Shown piece after piece: positions 8,993 through 16,456 of a DNA stretch of 24,436 bases. How positions within the stretch are numbered: position 1 is the stretch's first letter; the number at the start of each line of letters is the position of its first letter. The DNA is taken from IMG/VR virus record IMGVR_UViG_3300038548_000055, positions 1 to 24,436 of that record; one strand, given 5' to 3'. The notes below the pieces were generated by a model. That model did no database searches, was not told the DNA's origin, and saw only the letters and a list, made by a program, of their open reading frames with translations. This DNA comes from a virus. The position numbers and the translations under genes are program-made.

Positions 8993-10110
8993 TGGGATCC
9001 CCTACTGATTTCCTCTTCGAGGGTCAGCCTCCGAAGTCGGTCACGACCTACGGACAGACCATCAAGGATGTCCCGAAGTGGATGTCTGACTACACGCAGG
9101 GGCTGATCGCTCGCGCCAACGCAGCGGCAGCTGAACCGTACATTGCCTACGAGGGACCACGCATTGCCGGGTTCTCACCGGCACAGCAAGCTGCCTTCGG
9201 GCTCACCGAGCAGAACGTCGGCTCGTACCAGCCCTTCGTTGAGGGAGCCACCCAGGCAGCTATGGGTGTCGCAGGTGGACCGTCACCGCTAGAGGAGGCG
9301 CAACCCTACCTGGGTGCGGGCACGGGGTCGTTCGCTGCACCGGGTGCCGCTGAGCAGTACATGAACCCGTACATCCAGAACGTGCTCAACCGCAACGAGA
9401 GCCTCGCCGGTCGTACGCTCGAAGAGCAGTTCCTCCCCAGTCTGCAGCGTACCTTCGCGGGAGCGGGTTCCTATGGTTCCAGAGGCGGCGAAGGATCCAT
9501 GGAACAGATCGGCATGCGAGGTGTTAGGGACATCACCGAAGGGCTCAATGAACAGAACCTTGCTGCACTGTCTGGTGCGTATGGGCAGGCAGCTGACATC
9601 TTCGGCCAGGAAGGTACGCGAAACATCCAGGCAGGGCAGATCGCAGGGTCAGCGGCTACAGCTGGTGGGCAACTTGGACTGGGAGCAGCACGGGAGCTAG
9701 GCGCACTGGGCGAGTTCTCACAGCAGGCAGGCATGATGGATGCAGCGTCACTTGAAGCCATGGGTCAGACGCAGCAGGGGATGGATCAGGCGAGTCTCGA
9801 TCTGGCGTACAGAGACTTCGCCGAACAGCGTGATCTACCGATGGCACGGACTGGCTTCATGTCCGAGATCATCCGTGGTCTGCCACCGTCAGCAGTACCG
9901 TCGGCGCAGACGACTACAGAGGTGGGACCGGCATCGATCTACCAGCCGTCACCGCTATCGCAGGTCGCAGGTGGGTACGGTGTGTACAAAGCGCTTCAAC
10001 CTGAACTCCAGGCTCGTGGTGGTTACATCAGATACGCTAAGGGGGGACTGGCACGAATGATCGACTTGGACCCCAGTGATTACCGGGTGGTCAGCATGGG
10101 AAAGAACTAA
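8992..10110 (+). CDS. Internal virion-type protein, zero-frame (short) form
   Basis: This 372-residue protein is Ala/Gly/Gln-rich and mostly helical. Near the N-terminus it has YIAYEGPRIAGFSPAQQAAF, a motif recurrent in podovirus internal proteins. A long helical middle (LGLGAARELGALGEFSQQAG) follows, and the C-terminus is ARGGYIRYAKGGLARMIDLD. Its start overlaps the previous stop as TGATG. Its stop at 10108-10110 lies four nucleotides after an in-phase G GGA AAG heptamer and directly before a stem-loop, so a fraction of ribosomes probably continue in the -1 frame to make a 438-residue form. No enzymatic motif is seen; a structural or ejection role is inferred from context. Confidence 0.75.
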   Translation: MGSPTDFLFEGQPPKSVTTYGQTIKDVPKWMSDYTQGLIARANAAAAEPYIAYEGPRIAGFSPAQQAAFGLTEQNVGSYQPFVEGATQAAMGVAGGPSPLEEAQPYLGAGTGSFAAPGAAEQYMNPYIQNVLNRNESLAGRTLEEQFLPSLQRTFAGAGSYGSRGGEGSMEQIGMRGVRDITEGLNEQNLAALSGAYGQAADIFGQEGTRNIQAGQIAGSAATAGGQLGLGAARELGALGEFSQQAGMMDAASLEAMGQTQQGMDQASLDLAYRDFAEQRDLPMARTGFMSEIIRGLPPSAVPSAQTTTEVGPASIYQPSPLSQVAGGYGVYKALQPELQARGGYIRYAKGGLARMIDLDPSDYRVVSMGKN

Positions 10111-10169
10111 GCGCTGAACCATTCGCACTCGGAGGTTTGGCGCAGGCAGCGAAGTCAGGTTGGCAGCGC
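10098..10169 (+). promoter_or_regulatory. Programmed -1 ribosomal frameshift signal
   Basis: The heptamer GGGAAAG (10098-10104) is phased as atG GGA AAG in the reading frame of the 372-aa gene, so both tRNAs can re-pair on GGG and AAA after a -1 slip. The same heptamer is used in the lambda tail genes G/T. A 6-nt spacer (10105-10110, containing the zero-frame stop) leads to a stem. GCGCTG (10111-10116) pairs with CAGCGC (10164-10169), AACC (10117-10120) with GGTT (10158-10161) across a 2-nt bulge, and TTCGC (10122-10126) with GCGAA (10149-10153). Heptamer, spacer length and structured RNA are the three parts expected of such a site. Confidence 0.8.
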
Positions 10170-10307
10170 GTGAAGGGCTGGTGGAATTCACTCACCGGAG
10201 GTGGGCGGCGACAAGGTGGGCTGCGTGCAGCATCGGAGATTCTCTACCCCGAGTGCAGCCTGACGACGAACGCTGAGGGAGCGATACAACTGGAGGATAA
10301 TGACTGA
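10104..10307 (+). CDS. -1 frame C-terminal extension of internal protein
   Basis: After a -1 slip at AAG (10102-10104), translation continues through 67 codons (ELSAEPFALGGLAQAAKSGW to AIQLEDND) to a TGA at 10305-10307. The last base pairs of that stop form TGATG with the next gene's ATG at 10307. This is the same coupling seen at most joints in the operon, and it argues that this frame is really translated. The frame is closed upstream by a TGA at 10077 and contains no ATG. The only GTG (10170) and TTG (10137) lack a properly spaced Shine-Dalgarno. The full product would be 371 + 67 = 438 residues. The tail contains a basic, Trp-rich helix (QRVKGWWNSL) and a second GGLA motif. A sequencing indel is the main alternative. 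Confidence 0.75.
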   Translation, partial: ELSAEPFALGGLAQAAKSGWQRVKGWWNSLTGGGRRQGGLRAASEILYPECSLTTNAEGAIQLEDND

Positions 10308-11623
10308 TGGCTAGACGTTACGAGAAAGGCGGACTTGCCCTGGCTGTCGGAGGCACGTTCGATGACGATGAAGATCCTTCTATTGTTCCTGAGATTCTTG
10401 AGGATGTAGGTGCACTCGGAGAGGTAGCAAGTAAACCGGCTCATCTGCCGACTCAGTCTTCCCGGATAGGTCGTCAGATGACCAACACTGATGCCATGGA
10501 GCGGTTGAAGGAGGCACGCGGGAGACTGCAGTCTCGGCTTGAGTCAACCGAGAAGGACAGGACAGGTGAGTGGTTGGCTTTTGCACAAGGCATGCTTGCA
10601 CCAACGAAAACAGGTGGTTTTGGTGAATCGCTAGGTGCTGCGGCAGGCGCGGTAGGTGAGGCCCGCTCAGAACGAATAAAATCGCTGACCGATATCGAAG
10701 AGGAGTTACTCTCCCAGGAAGTGAAGACGCAACAGGTCGAGGCGCAATCACGTGCCCGCCTGGGCTCAAGGTCAACGGTGTACCACCCGGATGATGTCGA
10801 GAAGTATCCAAAAGATAAATCAAAGTGGCGACATATCGAGAAACAAACCATCGTGCACGCCGACGGTGAGACGGAACACATTTTTACAGGGACGACTGAC
10901 GGAAAAGTCCTGCAGGTGGTGTCGAGTCAGAGCCCCATCACAGTATCAGAGAAAGAGATGGCGAAGGTTGCAGCGGGAGATGCTGCGAAGCTGCGATCTA
11001 ATGAGATTGAGCAAGGGCTGAACTCAACGCTGGCAGTAAATAAATTGCAGACGGCTCGTGACCTCTTCGCAGAGCTAAGTACCAGTGGAATTAAAGGGAA
11101 GTACATAGATTTTGCTCAGTTCATGAATATCAAACTCGATGACAATTCCAGCTTCCAGCTGGCACGAAGACTCATGGGCGACGAAGTTCTGAGCCAGTTG
11201 ACTAGGCTGACGGGTACCAAAACCGACTTCGAGTACAGGAAGATCGAGGAACTCAACGCTAGCACTGCGAAGGGTAAGGAAGCCAACCTCAAAATCATCG
11301 ATGACATGCTTGGTCGGTATGAAAAAAGTATTCAGTTCGGGGAAGCAGCAGCGCTGGAGAGAGCAGAGGATCCAGATACCGATCTATCAGTTAGTCGGTT
11401 TAGAAATTTTCGCAACGAGCAGTCTGCGAGAGCAGAGATGAAGCAGGTGCAAGGGCGAGCTAAACAAGAGCCGAACGAAAAAGCTGAGGCCAAGCTGATT
11501 AAAATGTTCGACATTAACGATCCCCGGAATGAAGCGATGCTTGACTCGTACGCGAAGAGGTTCCCCTGGCCCCCGTCACCAGACACGCTCTCTGCGTTGC
11601 GTGCTAAAGGAGCGACGTTCTAA
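10307..11623 (+). CDS. Internal virion-type protein with YHPDDV module
   Basis: This 438-residue protein begins MARRYEKGGLALAVGG. Most of it is charged helix (about residues 65-150 and 215-400), suggesting coiled-coil or helical-bundle assembly. At about residues 157-218 lies a discrete module, TVYHPDDVEKYP to LQVVSSQSPITV, that recurs in the gene at 14378-15922. A Shine-Dalgarno (GGAGG at 10292-10296) precedes the ATG. The gene begins on the stop of the frameshift tail and ends in a TAATG overlap. No catalytic motif is seen. Its place among the internal proteins and its helical content suggest an ejection protein; function is inferred. Confidence 0.65.
   Translation: MARRYEKGGLALAVGGTFDDDEDPSIVPEILEDVGALGEVASKPAHLPTQSSRIGRQMTNTDAMERLKEARGRLQSRLESTEKDRTGEWLAFAQGMLAPTKTGGFGESLGAAAGAVGEARSERIKSLTDIEEELLSQEVKTQQVEAQSRARLGSRSTVYHPDDVEKYPKDKSKWRHIEKQTIVHADGETEHIFTGTTDGKVLQVVSSQSPITVSEKEMAKVAAGDAAKLRSNEIEQGLNSTLAVNKLQTARDLFAELSTSGIKGKYIDFAQFMNIKLDDNSSFQLARRLMGDEVLSQLTRLTGTKTDFEYRKIEELNASTAKGKEANLKIIDDMLGRYEKSIQFGEAAALERAEDPDTDLSVSRFRNFRNEQSARAEMKQVQGRAKQEPNEKAEAKLIKMFDINDPRNEAMLDSYAKRFPWPPSPDTLSALRAKGATF
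10775..10957 (+). repeat. YHPDDV module, copy 1
   Basis: This segment encodes about 61 residues running from TVYHPDDV through KWRHIEKQTIVHADG to VVSSQSPITV. The same order of motifs appears at 14555-14740 in another gene about 3.8 kb downstream. Both share short identical DNA runs such as GAGAAACAAACC, indicating duplication within this genome or its recent ancestors. Confidence 0.8.
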
Positions 11624-13812
11624 TGACCCCGTCAGAACTCCTTGGACTGCAGCTGGAACAGATGGAGGAAGACCGATTACTCATGGAGGCTGGGTATGCA
11701 CCCGGTGAGGTTCCACCGGAGGGGGCGAAGGATCCGCTAATGCAGGCTGAGCTAGAGGCTGAGACAATCCCTGAGGCAGAGGCTCAGTTCCAAACCACCA
11801 CGACGTATTACGATCCCTTTGCAGAATATGATGAGGTTGATGAGGGCACTGCAGATTACGATCCTTTTGCAGAGTACGATGTTCCGGAACGACATGGTGG
11901 TTTGGCAAACCCTCTTGTGAATGAATTCCCCAGTGATTTCCCTATGGAACCGGGCACCTCGCGTGCGTCACAAGAACTGGGCGAGATGTTTGTACCTCCT
12001 CAGATTGGCGGCGTGGCTCCGCAGATTCAGAAGGGGCGCACTGCCCCAGCTACGGGTGGTGGTGTAGGTGAGACTCTGCCGATGAGTCAGCAACTAATGA
12101 TATCAGCAGCAGCGCTGACGATGACTGACCCGGAAGAGATCGCAGAGATGCTGCGCCAGTATCCAGATGACATCGCTGTCCAATACGCACCGGATGGTGC
12201 GATCCTCGCAACCAACATCAAGACGGGTGCCCGTGGGCTCGTTAATCGTCCTGGTACGAGCGTGATGGATGTCCTCCAATCGTTGGGCATCGTTGCCACT
12301 TACGCGCCAGGAGGAAGCTGGGCATCACTGGGTGTGAAGACTGCGCTGCCTAAGGTGGCGAGCGCAACGATGCGTCACCAGATGGAGAAACAAGGAATTG
12401 CAAAAGCAGGAACACGGATGGCTGCGGCCTCAGGGGTCACTGAGACGGGAGTACAAACAGGTCAGCACCTGGCTGGTGGGACGTTCGATCCCGAAGACAT
12501 CGCGTTCGCTACCGGTGCCGGTAAAGCAGGTGAGCACCTCGCTAAGCCCATTGCCCGCGTAGCTACCAAAGGCAAAGAATTGTTTGGCAAAACTGGAGCT
12601 GTCGTACCTAAAAACGTCATGCAAGCATTGGAGTATGCAAAGCAAACAGGTCGGAAGATCTTCACCTCCGATGCTATGTCGGATTTCATGACTCCTGTCC
12701 AGACAATTGCTATGAAGGTGATTGAACGTATCCCCATCACGGGTATCGGTAAGCTGCGACGCAAGCAGAAGGCAGCGAGAACAGACGCACTCGTAGATCT
12801 AGTAAACAAGTACGACATCAACATCGAGGAGGAGCTGGGTCACGACATCGTGCAGAGCTTCTACGACCGGCTGATCAAGCAGCGCTTCTGGGGTAAGAAC
12901 AAGGATCTCATCACACGGTCGGAATGGCCCAAGGCGGGCATCAACCCAGAGACCCGAATCTGGGACCCCGTTACAAAGACCTTCGGAGAACCGGCTACGG
13001 AGGCACGACGGGCAGCGCAGCAAAAGGCGCAGGATCTACTTGAAAGTGCGTTCGAGAAGGAATCCAAAGAAATCATTGACGGTGCACTGGCTAGGCAGCT
13101 GAAGGAGGGCAACCTCGATGATGAGATTGTCGAGCGTGTTCTGGACATGGGTATACCTAAACGTGTGCGGGATCTGTACGACAAACTGCTGCCCGACGGT
13201 AAGAAGGCAGTGAAGAAACGCTTCCTCTCCAAAGGATTGGAGAAAGCGGGCTGGACTCCTGACGCTCCGCAGATCTCTAACCCGGATGAGTTCGTAAAAT
13301 ATCTCAGTGACCCGAAGAACAAGAAGATGCTGAACATTTTCTTTGATCAGGGTGAGAAAGATCTGATCGAAGGAACTCGTGAGTATCTACGGATGACCTC
13401 TGCAGCTGCCAAGACTTCTGCAGGCGCAGGCATGGTTGCTGCGGTAGGGGGAGCTTCCGCTGTCGGTCTCACGATGTTCGCCGGTCTGGGTTGGGCAGGG
13501 ATAACGGCAGGCGCAGGGCGAGTCATTCAGGGCAGAGTGGTGCGCAACCTCCTCCTGAAGCTGGCGTATGCCAAAGGCAACCCGGAAAAAGCGCAGACGA
13601 TCATGCAGGCGCTGCGACCTGCCGTCATGGCACTGGAGAGCCAGTACTTCGAAGAAGGTGGTCCACCGGAGCTGCCTCCCATTGAGGAGTTCGATGAGCA
13701 GATGATGAAAGACCTGGGTGACTACGGCATGGAATACCTGCGCAGCCTGGGCGATGTGGGCATGAAGAAGATCGAAGGCGTGACCGGAACCCTGAGCGAG
13801 ATGTTGAACTGA
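11623..13812 (+). CDS. Large internal virion (ejection-type) protein
   Basis: This 729-residue protein has an acidic, low-complexity N-terminus (about residues 1-130) with two copies of YDPFAEYD spaced 16 residues apart, then RHGGLANPL. A long helical, charged middle (about 300-590) includes IPITGIGKLRRKQKAARTDA. A Gly/Ala-rich hydrophobic stretch at about 600-640 (AGAGMVAAVGGASAVGLTMF onwards) could enter membranes. The C-terminal helices are acidic. This layout resembles the long ejection proteins of podoviruses, which leave the capsid with DNA and build a conduit through the envelope. No peptidoglycan hydrolase motif is visible. It overlaps the previous gene as TAATG and the next by one base. 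The role is inferred. Confidence 0.65.
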   Translation: MTPSELLGLQLEQMEEDRLLMEAGYAPGEVPPEGAKDPLMQAELEAETIPEAEAQFQTTTTYYDPFAEYDEVDEGTADYDPFAEYDVPERHGGLANPLVNEFPSDFPMEPGTSRASQELGEMFVPPQIGGVAPQIQKGRTAPATGGGVGETLPMSQQLMISAAALTMTDPEEIAEMLRQYPDDIAVQYAPDGAILATNIKTGARGLVNRPGTSVMDVLQSLGIVATYAPGGSWASLGVKTALPKVASATMRHQMEKQGIAKAGTRMAAASGVTETGVQTGQHLAGGTFDPEDIAFATGAGKAGEHLAKPIARVATKGKELFGKTGAVVPKNVMQALEYAKQTGRKIFTSDAMSDFMTPVQTIAMKVIERIPITGIGKLRRKQKAARTDALVDLVNKYDINIEEELGHDIVQSFYDRLIKQRFWGKNKDLITRSEWPKAGINPETRIWDPVTKTFGEPATEARRAAQQKAQDLLESAFEKESKEIIDGALARQLKEGNLDDEIVERVLDMGIPKRVRDLYDKLLPDGKKAVKKRFLSKGLEKAGWTPDAPQISNPDEFVKYLSDPKNKKMLNIFFDQGEKDLIEGTREYLRMTSAAAKTSAGAGMVAAVGGASAVGLTMFAGLGWAGITAGAGRVIQGRVVRNLLLKLAYAKGNPEKAQTIMQALRPAVMALESQYFEEGGPPELPPIEEFDEQMMKDLGDYGMEYLRSLGDVGMKKIEGVTGTLSEMLN
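11809..11880 (+). repeat. Tandem YDPFAEYD repeat
   Basis: YDPFAEYD is encoded at 11809-11832 and again at 11857-11880, a period of 48 nt (16 residues). The copies differ only at codon third positions, so the peptide is conserved while the DNA has drifted. This suggests a selected short linear motif in the disordered N-terminal region. Confidence 0.8.
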
Positions 13813-14378
13813 TGGCAGCGAAGCGCATCAGTAGGAAAGCAAGGAACCGAGCCGGTACCTTGATGGCTGAGCGCTCGCGTCTCTTCCTGCCTGACCATCT
13901 CGAACAGGTACGAGCGATTGCCATGCGTGGCATTAGCGAAGAGACAATGTCCCAGGTCTTCGACATCGCGAAGAGCCAGATCAACCTGTGGAAGAAGCAG
14001 TACCCGCTGTTCAAGGATGCCATCGAGGACGGCTACACTGACGCTGACTCAGCTGTGCTCAGTGCACTGTACCAACGTGCCGTCGGCTACCAGCACGACG
14101 AAGAAAAGATCATGCAGTGGGACGGTGAGATCATCCGTGCTGACACGGTGAAGCACTACCCACCTGACGTACCTGCCATCAAGCTGTGGCTTACTAACAG
14201 GCAGCGCGAACACTGGAAGGATCGTCATCACTCATCGCACTCAGGTGGTGACGGTGACAACTCACCCATCGGTCTGCGCGACGAGACCAAGCAAGAAGTC
14301 ATGAGCAGCATCCTCGCGCTGATCCAACCGAAGCCCGACAACGTCACCATCGACGGTAAGACAGGGGAGGTGGAGTAA
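13812..14378 (+). CDS. Terminase small subunit-like DNA-binding protein
   Basis: This 188-residue protein has a helix-turn-helix at about residues 40-70 (ISEETMSQVFDIAKSQINLW). It is followed by the characteristic small-terminase sequence ALYQRAVGYQHDEEKIMQWDGE, and then HYPPDVPAIKLWLTNRQREHW. The latter resembles the conserved block seen in many phage TerS proteins (YPPD-x4-I-x-WL-x-NR-x3-W). TerS recognises the packaging site and hands DNA to the large subunit. Here it follows the ejection genes; the large subunit is not in the window. Starts and stops overlap neighbours by one base. The C-terminal 40 residues are polar. Confidence in the family is good; the partner is unseen. Confidence 0.75.
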   Translation: MAAKRISRKARNRAGTLMAERSRLFLPDHLEQVRAIAMRGISEETMSQVFDIAKSQINLWKKQYPLFKDAIEDGYTDADSAVLSALYQRAVGYQHDEEKIMQWDGEIIRADTVKHYPPDVPAIKLWLTNRQREHWKDRHHSSHSGGDGDNSPIGLRDETKQEVMSSILALIQPKPDNVTIDGKTGEVE

Positions 14379-15922
14379 TGGCTGAGTACACGGCACAGCC
14401 ACCGGAGACGGCTGCGGAGAGGAGGGGTACGAAGGAGAATTGGGCGAGGCTCAAACGGGAGAAGATGCAGGAGTCCCTGAGCAAGCTGCGGCTGCGGGGC
14501 TCGATGAGTCAGGCCGACTCCAACGCAGCACGTCGTCAGGTGGGTGATATGCAGACTGTCTATCACCCAGATGACGTCGCTGCGTATCCAGAGAACCGTG
14601 AGAAGTGGAGGCACATTGAGAAACAAACCGTCGTGCACAGCGATGGCTCAGTGGGACACGCTTTCACGTCCAGTGGGGAGGACGGAGAACCCCTGCAAGT
14701 AGTAAGTCGCTCGAACCCGATTACAGCCCGCGAAGCGGAGGCAGCAGAAGAAGAAGATAAGATCTTCAAGCTGCTGTGGGACCAAAAAATTAACAGCATG
14801 CTGGCTGGTAACACAGCTGGCGGACGCGTTGAGACGTATGTGGATGGCTCCAAGGAGTGGGTTCCCAACCTCCCTGACGGCACTCCGCAGGCAACCACAG
14901 GTGAGGTGTTCTACGATCCTAACGACCCCGCAAAGGGGGGCAAGGCAGTAGGCGCAGCGAAAGGCGGATACCAAAAGGAAAGATCAATGCCATCAAAATC
15001 TCCAGAGCAGTCTGCGCTGATGCGTGCAGTCGCACACGGGTGGAAACCCAGCCGGATGAAGGGACCGTCACGCAGGGTGGCGAAGGAGTTCATGCGTGCT
15101 GACCAGAAGGTTAAGAAGTTTCAGTACGGTGGGATGGCTGGTTCGCCGGAGGATATGACCTTCATGGACAACTACGCTGACGCCGCAGCTTGGCAACCTC
15201 CGCAAGTTACCCAGCCGCAGGCACCGGTTTACCCAACCCCTGGGCCGAGTGGTGTGTCTGAGCTTGAGGATCCCTACCAGGAGACTCCCGGTGCCCCGAT
15301 CTTCCCGGGTAATCCAGGGAGCGGGGGACCTATGCCCCCGGTGACCGCGCCAACTGAGGACACCATCCTTGGTGGTCCGCCAACTGTCCTGGATCAGGGC
15401 ACGACACCTCCAGTTGTGGCACCACCAGTGACGCCGCAACCTCCGATGGGTGGAGGCGCAGGAGGTTCACGTAGCTATGCAGTGCCGTCGCGGTACAGCG
15501 AACAGGCAGCTGCACACCAGGCTAGGATCCGAGCCATGATCGGTGGCGGTGCAGCACGAGGCGGGCCTGTAAGGATGCAGGGGGGCGGTAGGATCCCCCA
15601 ACGACCTGGGGGTCTTGGTCAGGTCGCACAGCGACCACGGGCACCTGGTGTCGGTACGCGGCCACCTATGCCACCGGGTGGTCAACCCCCTGGGCCTGGC
15701 GGACCTGGCGGCGTAGGAATGCGGGGAGGTGCGCCACCATCGATGCGTGGACATCTGCAGGCGATGCGTGCTCAGCAGCGTCAGGCTCAGGGTGGGGGTG
15801 GGAACCGTATCGGGATGGGTGATCAACAGGGTGGGCTCGCGAGAGCAATGCAGACTCAGACGGGGAGACCCCCCATCTCTCGTCGCGCAGCGTTCCCCGG
15901 ATCGAGGCAGAACCAGTACTAA
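14378..15922 (+). CDS. Gly/Pro-rich virion-type protein with YHPDDV module
   Basis: This 514-residue protein has a basic helical start (ENWARLKREKMQESLSKLRL), then at about residues 60-121 the module TVYHPDDVAAYP to LQVVSRSNPITA shared with the gene at 10307-11623. After about residue 280 it is extremely rich in Pro, Gly, Gln and Arg, with runs such as RPPMPPGGQPPGPGGPGG, and should be disordered. It ends with GGLARAMQ and a basic tail. The start is in a TAATG overlap with the TerS-like gene, with a good GGGGAGG. The shared module and its place as the last rightward gene suggest a virion protein rather than a packaging enzyme. No family is assigned. Confidence 0.7.
   Translation: MAEYTAQPPETAAERRGTKENWARLKREKMQESLSKLRLRGSMSQADSNAARRQVGDMQTVYHPDDVAAYPENREKWRHIEKQTVVHSDGSVGHAFTSSGEDGEPLQVVSRSNPITAREAEAAEEEDKIFKLLWDQKINSMLAGNTAGGRVETYVDGSKEWVPNLPDGTPQATTGEVFYDPNDPAKGGKAVGAAKGGYQKERSMPSKSPEQSALMRAVAHGWKPSRMKGPSRRVAKEFMRADQKVKKFQYGGMAGSPEDMTFMDNYADAAAWQPPQVTQPQAPVYPTPGPSGVSELEDPYQETPGAPIFPGNPGSGGPMPPVTAPTEDTILGGPPTVLDQGTTPPVVAPPVTPQPPMGGGAGGSRSYAVPSRYSEQAAAHQARIRAMIGGGAARGGPVRMQGGGRIPQRPGGLGQVAQRPRAPGVGTRPPMPPGGQPPGPGGPGGVGMRGGAPPSMRGHLQAMRAQQRQAQGGGGNRIGMGDQQGGLARAMQTQTGRPPISRRAAFPGSRQNQY
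14555..14740 (+). repeat. YHPDDV module, copy 2
   Basis: This segment encodes TVYHPDDVAAYP, KWRHIEKQTVVHSDG and LQVVSRSNPITA in the same order and nearly the same spacing as 10775-10957. The sequences around the module differ completely between the two genes, which marks it as a domain that has been copied or moved on its own. Confidence 0.8.
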
Positions 15923-15991
15923 CCCCGCAGCGGATGCAGTTGCTGAAGATGGTCCAGTGGTGGAAGAAGTAGCCGTCGCTGCAGTGGATGT
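15923..15991. other. Convergent gap between virion and metabolism blocks
   Basis: A 69-nt non-coding gap separates the last rightward stop (15920-15922) from the stop of the leftward HAD gene. CCCGCAGC (15924-15931) is the exact reverse complement of GCTGCGGG (15996-16003), enclosing a 64-nt loop with weaker internal pairing (TGCAG with CTGCA). No run of T follows either side, so this is not a typical intrinsic terminator. It may act as a bidirectional stop or insulator. Confidence 0.3.
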
Positions 15992-16456
15992 TCATGCTGC
16001 GGGTCTCGTGAGGTCCTCCGGTCCCAGCACTGCTACCTGAGGGTGTTGACGCTTTAGGATATCACGAACCTCTTCCCGGTCATCAACGATGATCATCGGC
16101 TTGTACTTCCAGACCCACTGACACACAAGATCCGGACCCTTGATCGCAGGCTCCTGAGGTAGACGCTGGATCAGATCGACGTGCTCCCATAGCTCGTGCC
16201 CACGCAGCCACTCTTCCTCCTGGTTGTACTTGTTGACGAAGCGGGTGCTGTAGACCAGTGGGCGGATGTCCTTCCGGATCCACTCTCGCACGGCGTACAT
16301 GACGTTCTCGCGAGGCTCGTCATTGATCAGACCCTGGTAGTAGGTCTTCCACGCAGTGCGGTCTTTGGGGTTCAGCTTGGTGGTAGCCTGAAGGACACGC
16401 AAGCGATCCGTGTGATCGCTCAACGTGCCTTCGAGGTCCACGAGGATGGTGGTCAT
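15992..16456 (-). CDS. HAD-family phosphatase, polynucleotide/nucleotide phosphatase-like
   Basis: This 154-residue protein begins MTTILVDLEGTLSDHTDRL, HAD motif I with the nucleophile Asp7. Motif II is VYSTR, a Lys follows in AIKGPDLVC, and the acidic motif is PMIIVDDREEVRDIL. The size and DR-rich ends resemble small phage HADs related to the 3'-phosphatase domain of polynucleotide kinase and to 5'-nucleotidases. It would remove phosphates from DNA or RNA ends or from nucleotides. Oddly, the residue two after the nucleophile is Glu (DLEGT) rather than the usual Asp. It overlaps the upstream gene by 4 nt (ATGA) and is the last gene of the leftward operon. The substrate cannot be read from sequence. 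Confidence 0.7.
   Translation of the reverse strand: MTTILVDLEGTLSDHTDRLRVLQATTKLNPKDRTAWKTYYQGLINDEPRENVMYAVREWIRKDIRPLVYSTRFVNKYNQEEEWLRGHELWEHVDLIQRLPQEPAIKGPDLVCQWVWKYKPMIIVDDREEVRDILKRQHPQVAVLGPEDLTRPAA

Noticed and set aside
10137-10307. Independent small gene starting at TTG 10137 or GTG 10170
   Set aside because: The TTG is one base from GGAGG and the GTG is over 30 bases from it, so neither has a usable ribosome site. The coding character starts before both, and the frameshift explains the whole frame.
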